From NCBI RefSeq assembly GCF_963855985.1, contig NC_087099.1, positions 14,166,001 to 14,230,000 of the forward strand: a DNA stretch of 64,000 nt. Direction: 5' to 3'. The translations under genes were made by a program, and so were the position numbers. The number at the start of each line of letters is the position of its first letter. The first letter of the stretch is position 1. Under the pieces are notes generated by a model. The model searched no databases, was not told the DNA's origin, and saw nothing but the letters and a program-made list of their open reading frames with translations. Shown here piece after piece: positions 13,101-25,100 of this stretch. The stretch is from Ostrinia nubilalis. Its lineage: Eukaryota; Arthropoda; Insecta; Lepidoptera; Crambidae.

Positions 13101-16100
13101 TAATGCCATAAGGCATTCTCATCCAGTTTACCTTTGGAATATGATTATTAGTTATTGTTATTACTTAAAACAGTATGACAGTCCCTTTGAAAATGTCTTA
13201 GATAAAAACATCTTTGGAAACATTGATGAACATTATGTTACACTAGATAAGTTGGGGAAGAGGTACAACGATTGGTAGTGCCAATGACTAGGCTTTCGAA
13301 CGAAACACCGGGAATAATCAATGGTTCCACACTAAAAACATATTTCCAACTACTTGTTGTAACATAACTGATTTTGCTTTAAACGGTACTAAATTTACCT
13401 ATCGACTAAAAGAAACAACACATCAACCAATTTTAAATCAAAAATGAATAGCAAAATGTGTTGGTAAGCGCATAACTCAACAACGCATGAACCAATTTTA
13501 TCATTTTTTTTTTAAATTATCGTTGTTGTCCAAGGATGGTTTTTAAGACGGAAAAATTCGAATAATTTCCGGAAAACCTCTAAAAAATAAAATCGAAACT
13601 CGAGGTCGCTAGTATCAAATAAAAACAAATTTTTAACTCATCCAGCCCCCCTAGACAAAACGCACTTTTTGATCGAATCGAAAATCGAATCCGTCAAAAC
13701 TCCATACAAATAAGGGGCTTTTCGACCACTTTTCGACTGGTTCGCGATTATAATTTGCACTTTGTCTAGACAAATTTTCATTATATTTCGCGAGAAATTT
13801 GACGTAGCGCATCACCATGACAGAAAAGATATTTTTCGCGGTATTTCCAGTTATTTCGTTATCACTATTTTGTGTTGTTACTAAATAATAAATTCTTCAT
13901 TTAGCATTTTTTTTTTCTTATTTATTATTTATTAGTCAGTGAACCTTAATATTTGCATAAAAATCTCGGAGTGCTGATCACTGATGGGTGCCAGCATTAG
14001 CACCCGTTTCCCTAATTACCGCGCCGAGGTGTTGCCACTGAACTAAAGGCCACAGCCTTAATTGTAGCTCAAGTCATTTCAGTGCTCTACGTGACGCGGA
14101 TCGAGTGACGCGGACGAAAAATAGCAAAAATGGGTAAATGCGCAGTGAAAGAGTGCGATTCAAGATCACAAAAATATCTGGAATTACTTTCCACATGTAA
14201 GTCTATTGTATCTGTGTTTATATCATAGTAAAAACACAATAAAATGAGGAATTTTTTTTTTTAAATATTAATTTCAGTGTTTCCACTAGGTAAGAACCTA
14301 GTTTTAAATGTTGTAGAAATCGAAAAAGAGATACTAGGTGCAATAACTGAATCGCCGTTTTAAAGCATCAAACGAGGAAATAACCACCACAATTCACCGT
14401 TTTTAAAAATGTATTGACTAGAAGACTAAGAAAAATTAAAAATATTCACAAAGAAAATGTCTTAAATATTTGAATAAACTTCTAATACACATTCAATAAG
14501 AAATTTATAAAATTATTTCACTTGACGTTTAACGTCTTTTTAAACTTTTTTTTTTTATGACTTAAAAAGTTGGGTAAACTTTGTCATGGGTAGGAAACCT
14601 CATCGCGCCATTACATGTCTAAGGGGAGGTTACACCAAATAAAAAGGATATTAACTTTGACAAACGTAAAATATCTGTGAAACTCCATACAAAAACACCG
14701 GTGGTCAAAGTTAGGTGGTTCCACTCAACCTAATTGTTTCTATTGCATTGTATTGTAATATTATAATTGCGAAAGTTAGTATGGATGTTTGGATGTTAAC
14801 ATGTAAGTATTTTTTTCTCTTTCACGCAAAAACTACTGAACGGATTCTGGGGAAATTTACAGTTTTACTGTTTATAACCCAGAATAAACTATAATTTATG
14901 AAGATCCGTTGCAGACTAAATTTAAAGCCGTGGGCTAAAGGTATTCTAGTGGTTCCAAGCTATGTCATCGCGTTTCAGTAGCAACATTTTTAACACATTT
15001 TAATGAGGTTTGTTTCTCTAGTTAATAGCTCAATGTTTTGCAACGCTGCAATTTATATTCAGATTTCATTTCTTTAAAGGAATAACATGATCACGATCCG
15101 CATCAGACACTGGCTATTTACGTTCGTAAGAATTCAGGCTTTGTATTACTTGAGGTAGATAGACTCAACGAGACTAAGCAGTGAACTCTAAAGACAAGGG
15201 CTGCCACAATAGATCAAACCTGGTTGAGCTGGCGCAAATGAAGGCCCAAAAACCAATAATAATACTTGAGGTATAAGGTTTTAGGTGTCAGTCGCAACAA
15301 GTCCGATCAAATATGAAAGTCTGACATACCTGGTATTACGGCTTCCACCAAATGCGATTCAGTCACCTCCATGCCAACTGCCTTCATTTGCGAGTTACGT
15401 ACTCTGCTAGGTTGCTCGCCTTATCGCTAGTGCTTGAACCAGCACTTCGGCCGGCCAGCATCATGCGTGCTGGAAGCAGGCCGGTGGCGCTGAAGTCCTG
15501 GGTCAGGTGACTCAGGCGTCTCGGCTGCATCATTCAGGCTGATGCTGTTGACTCGTCATCGTGCTGCGTCTCTGAAACTCGTAAACAAGAATATATGTGA
15601 GCAAGATGCCCTAATTTTGTTCAGATCCCACTTCTGATATGAGAGAAAATAAAATAAAAAGCAAGAGTGATTGATAATAACGTTGTATTTAAAATTTAAA
15701 TACATATAAGTATTTAATTACATTATTTATTATAGTTATAAATCATATAAAATGATGTTTATATATTTATATTTAATAACATTTTGTTATTCAACCAAAT
15801 ATTCTATGTATCAAGCCATTATAATATTATAATTATAACAACAGTAAATAGGTATTGCATTACATAATACAATTAGTTTACCTGACGAGCTCCGTCCGGG
15901 CCCGCAGTCGGCCAACAACTAACTGGCTCTGCGCGCTGCAGGCGCTTTTATAATACGACACAAACAAGCGGCAAGGCAAGGTGGGGAGAACACGTAATGC
16001 TTTTTGTCGTTGGAATAACAAGTCGTTTGTAAACTCCTTGTTTAAATTTAAATTAAGATATATTTTTTTAATAAAATAAATTAATCTCCCACATATTATC

Positions 16101-19100
16101 TTATTGGTGAGTTTTTTTTTGAGACCACAAAAGCTTCAATAAACCTTTGAATTCTTCGCTCTCAAACTACTGGATACTGTGAACCCCTTGTAAGGGCGGC
16201 GGTAATTTGCCGCGCGCGGCGGCTGGCCGCCGGCTGCGAGTGGGCCGCGGCCCTCAAGTTGTTGGATACTGTGGACCCCTGGTGCTGCGGGGAAGTTCGA
16301 GTAGCGTGCCTAGTGGAGTTAAAGAAAAGCTCGGAACTGTTTGCCTTCGCGCACACTTTGGTGGATGCGTACCCTAACAGCTGGATATCGTGGTTCGCTG
16401 TTGGGTGCTACTATTATCTTATTGGTGAGGTTTTTTTTGAGACCACTATTGTGGTCAAATCAAGCTATTGCTTGATTAAAGCTTCAGAAGACCTTGGAAT
16501 TATCGCTCTCAAACTACTGGATACTGTGGACCCCTGGTCAAAGAGGCGGAAATTTGCCGCGCGCGGCTACTAGCTGCCGGCTACGAGCTCAAGTTGTTGG
16601 ACACTGTGGACCCCTGGTGCTACGGGGAGGTCCGAGCGGCGTGCCTAGTGGAACTTAAGAAAAGCTCGGAACTGTTTGCATTTGCGCATACTCTGGTGAA
16701 TGCTTACCCTAAAAGCTGGATATCGTGGTTTGCTGTTGGGTGCTACTATTATCTTATTGGTAAGTCACTTTTTGAAGCGACTATAGCTCAGGAATTAGGC
16801 TTAAGAAGAGCTCGAAAAGCTCAAGCTCGGAGTATCATTTGTTGAGGTAACAATAGGCCAAAGATAGCTAAATATAAATAAATATAAATACATCACTGGA
16901 TTATATAGACTAGAAATATTGGCTCTAAGGGTGTGTATGGTGTGTATGATAGCATATTGGACGTTAAAAGTTCTTGGAATTATTCGCTCTCAAACTCCTG
17001 GATACTGTGGACCACTGGTGCTGCGGGGAGGTCCGAGCGGCGTGCCTAGTGGAGCTTAAGAAGAGTTCAGAATTGTTTGCGTTTGTGCATACTCTGGTGG
17101 ATGCGTACCCTAACAGCTGGATATCTTGGTTCGCGGTCGGATGCTACTATTATAATATTGGTGAGTGTCTTTTAGACGACTAGAGTTTGATTTAGGCGTT
17201 AATAGATCTAAGAATAGCTCGGATAGTTCGCTCTCAAGCTTCTGGATACTGTGGACCCCTGGTGCTGTGGCGAGGTCCGAGCGGCGTGCCTAGTGGAGTT
17301 AAAGAAGAGCTCAGAACTGTTTGCCTTCGCACATACTCTGGTGGATGCATACCCTAACAGCTGGATATCTTGGTTCGCTGTTGGGTGCTATTATTATCTT
17401 ATAGGTAAGTTTTTGGAGGCTGCATAATGAAGTTCAGAAGAGCTTGGAATTATTCTCTCTCAAACTGCTGGATACTCTGGACCCTTGGTGCTGTGGGAAA
17501 GTCCACACGTCGTATCTAATCAAGGAAAGAGCTTCGAATAATTCCCCTAAGTTTTACTATCCTCCCTCCATGACATAAGAACCCTCATAACAATCTTTAA
17601 ATCCGGGGGTCTACTAAAAACCACAAAACCCAGAAGTAGTTCATGAGACTAAAAAGTTTGAGATCTCCAATCCACAGTCAACTATAGTCTGGTCCGTGAG
17701 CATGTAGAATTTTGTCCAATGACCCCAAGCTACCCATCCTTATCGCTTGCGCGTAATTATGTTGCTATCGCGCTCGCACACTATCTGCGGGTGCCAGTCG
17801 CACAGTCGCGACAGCAATATAATTACGCGCGAGCGATAAGGATGGGTAGCTAGGGGTCATTGGACAAAATTCTACGTGCTCACGGACCGGGCTTTAGATA
17901 TGTGATCCATTGAAGTATTTATTTGTGTCTTGCAGGCAAGAACGAGTTCGCGCGTCGCTACCTGAGCAAGGCGAAAGGGCTCGAGGCGGGTGCGGGCTGC
18001 GCGTGGCTGGCCTACGGGCACTCCTTCGCCGCCGACTCCGAGCACGACCAGGCCATGGCCGCATACTTCAAGGTACGTCGGCCACCGACGCGATACCACT
18101 CATCACATCACATCACATCACAAACAGCGATGTAGTAGCGATACTGTCGCGCGTTCACATTGATTCAGTCGCAATGCAAACGTGATACTGATTTTTAGAT
18201 GGTTGACTGGCAGAAAATGCCGAAAGGCATTAAGTCCGCCTTATGTACACTCTTCTATGTGCATATAAGTTTTAAATAAATAAATAAATAAAATACTGTC
18301 GCGCTTCTGTCACGATGCAAACGTGATTTAGTAATCCTTCTTCCGTTCTCTCCCCGATGTCGTTCCGACACGGTCGCACGTTTGTATCGATACAGTCGCG
18401 CGGCTGTAGCGCATTGGCATCACTTCTGTAGCGCGATGCAAATGCGACTAGCGCACTGTCGTTCGTTTACGAAACGTGCAACACTAAAAACAGCATCACT
18501 AAAAAAGTTGCCGTGGGCGAGGAGTCTTACCCTGCGCGTTACCACCCATTACCACGCGCGTTACCACCCATTACCACGCGCGTTACCACCCATTACCACG
18601 CGCGTTACCACACTTACTACGCGTGTTACCGCCCATTAACACGCGCGTTACCACCCATTAGCACGCGCGTTACCATCCATTACCACGCGGGTTACCACCC
18701 ATTACCACGCGCGTTGCCACCCATCACCACGCACATTGCCACCCATTACCACGCGCGTTACCACCCATTACCACGCGCGTTACCATCCATTACCACCCTT
18801 TACCCCTCGTGTAACCGCTCATTACCACGCGCGTTACCGTCTATTACCACGCGCGTTATCACCCAAACCACACTCGTAACCACCCCTTATCACGTGCGTC
18901 ACCACGCGTTAAGCTTAATACGCATTAATCCAGTGGCGAGTAATTTTAGCGAAACGTGTGCGAACACCAAAAATTTTGTTTAGAGTCCCATACTAGAGAA
19001 ATTCACTGCAAGCGAATTTCACACTTATTACTCGAGAAGAAAACGATTCAAAATACACTAAACCAATTCAGAGACCAGTCACTGCTCGCTCGTGATAAAT

Positions 19101-22100
19101 CATGCCCGCGTGGTCGCTGCACGTGTTTTGTTTTCGATGCCTACTCGGAGAGATGTATAGAATAGAATAGAATAGAAAAACCTTTATTTGACACAAAAAC
19201 ACAAATGAAAATGAACAAATAAAATAAAATAAGATGAGGCGTAGCAAAACTCAATTTGTTACAAGTCTCTGACTGACAGACCCACTGGGTCTAAAGCCCG
19301 GTCTGTGAGCACGTAGAATTTTGTCCAATGACCCCAAGGTACCCATCCTTATCGCTCGCGCGTAGTTATATTGCTGTCGCGACTGTGCGACGGGCGCCCG
19401 CAGTGAGTGTGCGTGCCACATAATTACGCGCGAGCGATAAGGATGGGTAGCTTGGGGTCAGTGGACAAAATTCTACGTGCTCGCAGACCAGACTTTAGAC
19501 AAAGTGTACATTATTTGCCATTGGAGTTTTGACGGACTTCATTTTCGATTCGATCAAAAAGTGAAACTTGTTGGTGGGCAAGTCTAGTTGTTGTTACTTT
19601 TGTTTCACAAATAAATATTTTTTACTTTGACTGTGTATTTGCAGGCGAGTCAATTGATGGGCGGATGCCACCTGCCGCCGTTGTACGTGGGGGTAGAGTG
19701 TTCACTACTCAACAACTCCGCCATGTGTGAGCGTTTTCTAGCGCGCGCCGCCGCACTGCATAGCAACGCCGAGGTAAGTGTTCCAGGAACTATCCAGCTT
19801 TACCTATCCGTGTATCCCGTTAAAACCTGTTTAAATTAATGAGACTATCTTGCTTGTCTGGAAACATCCAGGTGAGTCAGCTGATGCCGTGCCCCCAAGA
19901 ACTGATGTGACGTGTTGAGAAACATTTTCGGTCGACAATGTTTTTTGCAACGAACATATAATTATATAATTTCGGGTATATTCCCGGCACTGGGAATAGT
20001 GGACCCGCATAACCAGTACTTTTATCTTGCTCGAAGGACCAGAATGTGTGTAAAAACATGAGTCCAGTGCAAAACCACGAAATTAAAAAAAATCTACTCA
20101 ATAGTTAGCAAAATTGTGTCACCATTTAGCGCATCACACGCGTTATGTTTCTTGTTTCCATTTTTACAATGGGTGAAGAATACGCGTGCATTCGTCACTT
20201 ATTGCTCGCTTGTGAAATAAAGCCGCCGACACGTCTCGCGTATTTTGTTTTCGATGCCTATGTAAAGTTGGCGGTTCGCATCGCGACAGAGACAGGAGAA
20301 AGAGACGCGAGACCGAGACGAGAGACCGCGAACGTTACTTGACTTTATTTATTTATTTATTTATTTATTAGGTCTACCAACATTGTTACATTACAACATG
20401 TACACTTAAAAATAACAATTATGAACAAAGTTACAATGCAACAATGCAATGACTTTAGACAATGTTAAAGGTAGCATTCGGATCAAGACGACCGCGACGC
20501 GAGACCGCGACTCGAGACCGCGACAGGCAACCGGTCGCAGGTCGCAGGGCGACAGCTACTTACGAATCTTCGCGACACGAGTCGTGCGACCCATACGAAA
20601 CTTACTAATTCTATTAAAATTTCGTCTTCGTGCGAAGAAAACACGGCCATTTTGCATCTGTCGCGTCACGGCACTGCCTTGTGAGCGACCGAGTCGCGCG
20701 ACGCAAGTAGCCGGCAGGCCACGCCCACACGTCGCGCGACTCGGTCGCTTGCATCCGTCAGCACTTCCTATTAATTCATATAAAGCAGTGGGTCGCGGTC
20801 GCCGGTCGCGGTATCGAGTCGCGGTCTCGCGTCGCGGTCGTCTTGATCCGAATGCTACCTTTAGACAATAAGCGACGACAGTTCGAAAGCGAGACAGATA
20901 CAGACAAGTCTTTGTCTTAGTCACCTTAAGAAGTAGTTGTGAAAACTCTTTTTATTTATTTACTAGCTTTCCGCCCGCGGCTTCGCCCGCGTGGAATTTT
21001 GTCTGTCACAGAAAAACTTTATCGCGCGCGTCCCTGTTTCAAAAACCGGGATAAAAACTATCCTATGTTCTTTCCCGGGACTCAAACTATCTCTATGCCA
21101 AATTTCATCAAAATCGGTTGCGAGGTTTAAGCGGGAAAGCGTAACAGACAGACAGACAGACAGACAGAGTTACTTTCGCATTTATAATATTAGTTGGGAT
21201 TTAAACTATAATGCCAAAATAAATTTGTACATAAGGCGAACTTAATGCACTAAAGCATTCTCGACCAGTTTACCTTTTGGCAAATGTAAAGTTTAATTGG
21301 CAACTCTGTGTGTGTTATAGAAATATAGAATGCTGTTTGTTACAAGTTTCCAATTCAACTTACATTTCCAGGCGTCCTTAGACAAGATGGTGGAGCGCTC
21401 CGACGGCAAGGCCCACTGGGCGCGCCTCGTGCCGCTGGCGCACGAGCCGCACGTGGCGCACGAGGCGGGCGCCGCCGCCTTCGCCGCGGGAGACTACTCC
21501 GCCGCCCACCAGCTGTTCCTGCGAGCCCTACACGCGGCGCAGGGCGGCCGCGAGCCGGCGCAGGTAATAATAAGTACTACGTACAGAAGTTTTACTTCGC
21601 GAAGCTATTTAAAAAAATGTATGCTCAATGACATTAACAATATGGTGTAATTTAGCCTGTCTCAAGAGTCAATCACCGTTTTGTTGACAAACGTCAGTGA
21701 TCGGCACTGCGCCGAAGCTATAGGGCTGACTTCGGTAAAATGATGTGACGTGAGGTGCCAAACTGCGGAAAATGGCGGATGAAATACATGATTTAGCATG
21801 AATTATCATGAATAATATTAACTACTTATTTACCTCTCAGTGTCTTGAGGCAACTTAAAAAAGTACATTCTGTGTTTTTATTATTATTTAGGCAGTTAAA
21901 TACTGCACAGTATTTAGTACACCATTTTCTTTATTTTCTTCCATCATACACAAGAATACGCGTGCGTGAGTCAATGTTCGCTCGTATGTGAGGCCTTGTC
22001 GAATAGTATCCTGTAGGTGGGGCCATCGTGCGTGTTTTGTTTTCGATGTAAACTCGCGGAGATGAACAGGCCTGCTAGCCGCGGGAGACTACTCCGCCGC

Positions 22101-25100
22101 CCACCAGCTGTTCCTGCGCGCCCTACACGCGGCGCAGGGCGGCCGCGAGCCGGCGCAGGTAATAATAAGGGGTGCGTGACAGTTTATATAAGTTTATATG
22201 ATATAAATTCATTTCAATAACGTTCATATTGTATAATAAACGTATGTTATAATAACACTTGATATAATTTTTTAACATATAATGTTTACTTCATATAATA
22301 AATCATTTCTAATAATGTCATTTCAGATACCAATCAAAACGCATAAAGACATTTGATATAAACCTTACTTAATCTAAGACTCATTTGATGTAATTTTGTT
22401 TGATATAAATAATATTTCATATAACCATTACATAAAATAAATATTATTTGTTATAACGACTATTTGGTATACTCTTTAATTGATATAATTTCTGATAGAT
22501 AAAACTTTTAGTATGTTCTTCTTTAGCTTGACTTATAAATGACTTTAGTGACAAAAACGAATCGCCGTAAAACCGACTCCACGTAGTCTTGTCTGCCCTA
22601 CCCCTAGAGTGTAATTTAGAAGCGCGTAGGCACGGAGGGGCGAGGCGGCCCGCGGGCTGAGGAGCAGGTGGCTGGAAGCGAGGCGCCGCGGCTGAGGCTG
22701 GCCGGCGAAGCCGGCCAGCAAGCCGAAGACGCGGTGTCGAGCGAAAGCCATCTGCGACGATTAGCACGCGAGGGACCGCCAGAGCCCCGCAGTGCCGGAG
22801 CCGTGACAGAAGTCTCAAGTTTTTAGTCAAATTTGCATGCTGCATGCCTGCTTGCTTGCTTGCCTGCTTGCTTGCTTGCTTGCCTGCTTGCTTGCTTGCC
22901 TGCTTGCTTGCTTGCTTGCTTGCCTGCTTGCTTGCTTGCTTGCTGGCTTGCTTGCTAGCTTGCTTGCTTGCCTGCATGCTAGCTTGCTTGCTCGCTTGCT
23001 TGCTTGCTCGTTTGCTTGCTTGCTTGCTGCATGCAATGCTTATTATAACAATTGAACTTTATATACAATTATTATTGTTATATGATTTAAGTTTTATAGG
23101 AAAAGAATTTTATCTCATTTGATTGTTCGACACTTTATTTTTATATGATTTGAATATTATTTGTTTTAAATTTTATACATTGTAAGTTTTATAGAAAATA
23201 TTCATTATATCAAACCATTTTATATCAGTTAAATGTTATTTGTCTTAAAATTATTCGTTTTAAAATTATATTATTCGTTTATTATAGTAAATAATTATTA
23301 TATTAAATGATTTTATATAATTTGATGTTATATCCTCTAAGTATTATATGATATGTAGTTATATCATACATTACACACCCAATAATAAGTACTACGTACA
23401 GAAGTTTTACTTCGCGAAGGTATTCAAAAAAATGTATGCTCAATGACATTAACAATATGGTGTAATTTAGCCTGTCTCAAGAGTCAAGCACCATTTTGTT
23501 GACAAACGTCAGTGATCGGCACTGCGCCGAAGCTATAGGGCTGACTTCGGTAAAATGATGTGACGTGAGGTGTCAAACTGCGGAACTGGAAAATGGCGGA
23601 GGAAATACATGATTTAGCATGAATTATCATGAATAATATAAACTACTTATTTACCTCTCAGTGTCTTGAGGCAACTTAAAAAAGTACATTCTGTGTTTTT
23701 ATTATTATTTAGGCAGTTAAATACTGCACAGTGTTTAGTACACCATTTTCTTTATTTTCTTCCATCATACACAAGAATACGCGTGCGTGAGTCAATGTTC
23801 GCTCGTATGTGAGGCCTTGTCGAATAGTATCCTGTAGGTGGGGCCATCGTGCGTGTTTTGTTTTCGATGTAAACTCGCGGAGATGAACAGGCCAGCTAGC
23901 CGCGGGAGACTACTCCGCCGCCCACCAGCTGTTCCTGCGCGCCCTACACGCGGCGCAGGGCGGCCGCGAGCCGGCGCAGGTGAGCCTAGCGCCACAGAAT
24001 AATAATAAGTACAGTCGCAGAATGAAAAGGTTCGTCACCTTAGTGTCGGTTTTCGCTTGCACTAGGTACTGTGAAAGTCAAACCTGCCAACATAACAGTG
24101 CAAGAAACAGTGCTGCTAACATTTAAATAAATATGACGTTTGCTAACAAAAAAGGTTTTGCTTGTTTATTTTTCTATCCCATCAGTGCAATGCAATGATG
24201 ACATTGACCAATTGACAATAGTTTTTTTTATTTAATAGAAATAATAATGGCAGGTTGAACCAACAAGAAGGTTTTAGTTTATCAATCATAATAATCTTCT
24301 TGACAAGATAAATCGTCAAACAACTTTGATCTGGATAATTTTGAACTTTACTGACGAACAGTTAAAGATTATTTTCTCTAACTCGAGATTATTCTGTAAC
24401 ATAGTTTCAAAAGGTAATATGTGCTCGCGATTCGTTGAAGGAATCAATTTGAAAACTGACGAACCTTTTCATTCCGTGACTGTACTACGTACAGAAGTTT
24501 TACTTCGCGAAGGTATTTAAAAAAATGTATGCTCAATGACATTAACAATATGGTGTAATTTAGCCTGTCTCAAGAGTCAAGCACCATTTTGTTGACAAAC
24601 GTCAGTGATCGGCACTGCGCCGAAGCTACAGGGCTGACTTCGGTAAAATGATGTGACGTGAGGTGCCAAACTGCGGAACTGGAAAATGGCGGAGGAAATA
24701 CATGATTTAGCATGAATTATCATGAATAATATTAACTACTTATTTACCTCTCAGTGTCTTGAGGCAACTTAAAAAAGTACATTCTGTGTTTTTATTATTA
24801 TTTAGGCAGTTAAATACTGCACAGTATTTAGTACACCATTTTCTTTATTTTCTTCCATCATACACAAGAATACGCGTGCGTGAGTCAATGTTCGCTCGTA
24901 TGTGAGGCCTTGTCGAATAGTATCCTGTAGGTGGGCCATCGTGCGTGTTTTGTTTTCGATGTAAACTCGCGGAGATGAACAGGCCTGCTAGCGCGCAGAC
25001 AGCGAGGCGAGCTGGGCGCGCCTGCTGCAGGAGCCGAGGGAGCCGCGGGAGACTACTCCGCCACCAGCTGTTCCTGCGCGCCCTACGCGTCTAAAGTGAC

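Larger units (their letters stand above)
10868..16093 (-). mobile_element. Non-autonomous LTR retrotransposon inserted in a CDC16 cassette
   Basis: LTRs of 454 bp at 10868-11321 and 15640-16093 look identical by eye and have TG...CA ends on the plus strand as well as on the minus. It splits the 10709 cassette; flanks read TATTTA / TATTA, a near-perfect target duplication. Orientation is minus: read that way, the LTR has TATAAAAG followed about 25 bp on by a CAGTTAG-type initiator, and directly after the LTR comes TATCAGAAGTGGGATC, matching the complement of a tRNA-Leu 3' end (primer binding site). The 4.3-kb interior has no long gag or pol ORF; a possible gag remnant lies near 15350-15440 (minus). 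It contains a 51-bp repeat and a THAP remnant. A gypsy/mdg3-like derivative is my best guess. Confidence 0.8.
9570..17404 (+). repeat. Cdc16: Array of 166-nt copies of CDC16 exon 6 (nine cassettes after the parent)
   Basis: Copies at 9570-9735, 9903-10068, 10221-10386, 10465-10630, 10709-about 10865 (split by an LTR element and resumed at 16094-16106), 16259-16424, 16594-16759, 16995-17160 and 17239-17404, plus a stub at 17463-17515. Each intact copy is exactly 166 nt, follows CTCAAG (CAAA at 16994), and ends ATTG or ATAG before GTGAGT/GTAAGT/GTGAGG. Linkers come in two main types (GTGTCTTTTAGACGACTAGA, or poly-T then GAGACCAC). Copies at 10221 and 16259 extend further upstream into the ICRARR...AALK segment. 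All keep the reading frame. Use as alternative exons is plausible by phase but unproven. Confidence 0.9.
21564..25095 (+). repeat. Three downstream copies of exon 9 3' end with about 450 bp of intron
   Basis: The unit is exon 9 distal segment + donor + intron (AATAATAAGTACTACGTACAG, GAAGTTTTACTTCGCGAAG, CCTGTCTCAAGAGTCA, GGAGATGAACAGGCC). Exon-like parts lie at about 22079-22158, 23899-23979 and 25038-25090 (the last truncated, missing CCGCC). Intron parts: 21564-22078, 23381-23898 and 24484-25030. Donors GTAATA, GTAATA and GTGAGC persist in the first three. The unit's intron part also occurs without an exon at 32318-32540. An acceptor-like GCTAG precedes the copies at 22079 and 23899. Confidence 0.88.

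Noticed and set aside
12686..13278. Short ORFs (60-76 aa) inside the LTR element as retroelement genes
   Set aside because: No gag, protease, reverse transcriptase or integrase motif; they lie on the strand opposite to the element and have intron-like composition.
18382..18983. ORFs with PITTRVTTHYH repeats
   Set aside because: Translations of the 22-bp minisatellite in CDC16 intron 7; the repeat length is not a multiple of three, giving the same words in several frames.
20449..20924. Arg-rich ORFs of 122-140 aa
   Set aside because: They lie within the arms of an inverted-repeat MITE (20468-20864) and reflect its CGCGAC words.
22837..23122. Long plus- and minus-strand ORFs rich in ACLL or ASKQ
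   Set aside because: They are translations of the (TTGC)n microsatellite, open in many frames at once; no start context, splice site or homology.
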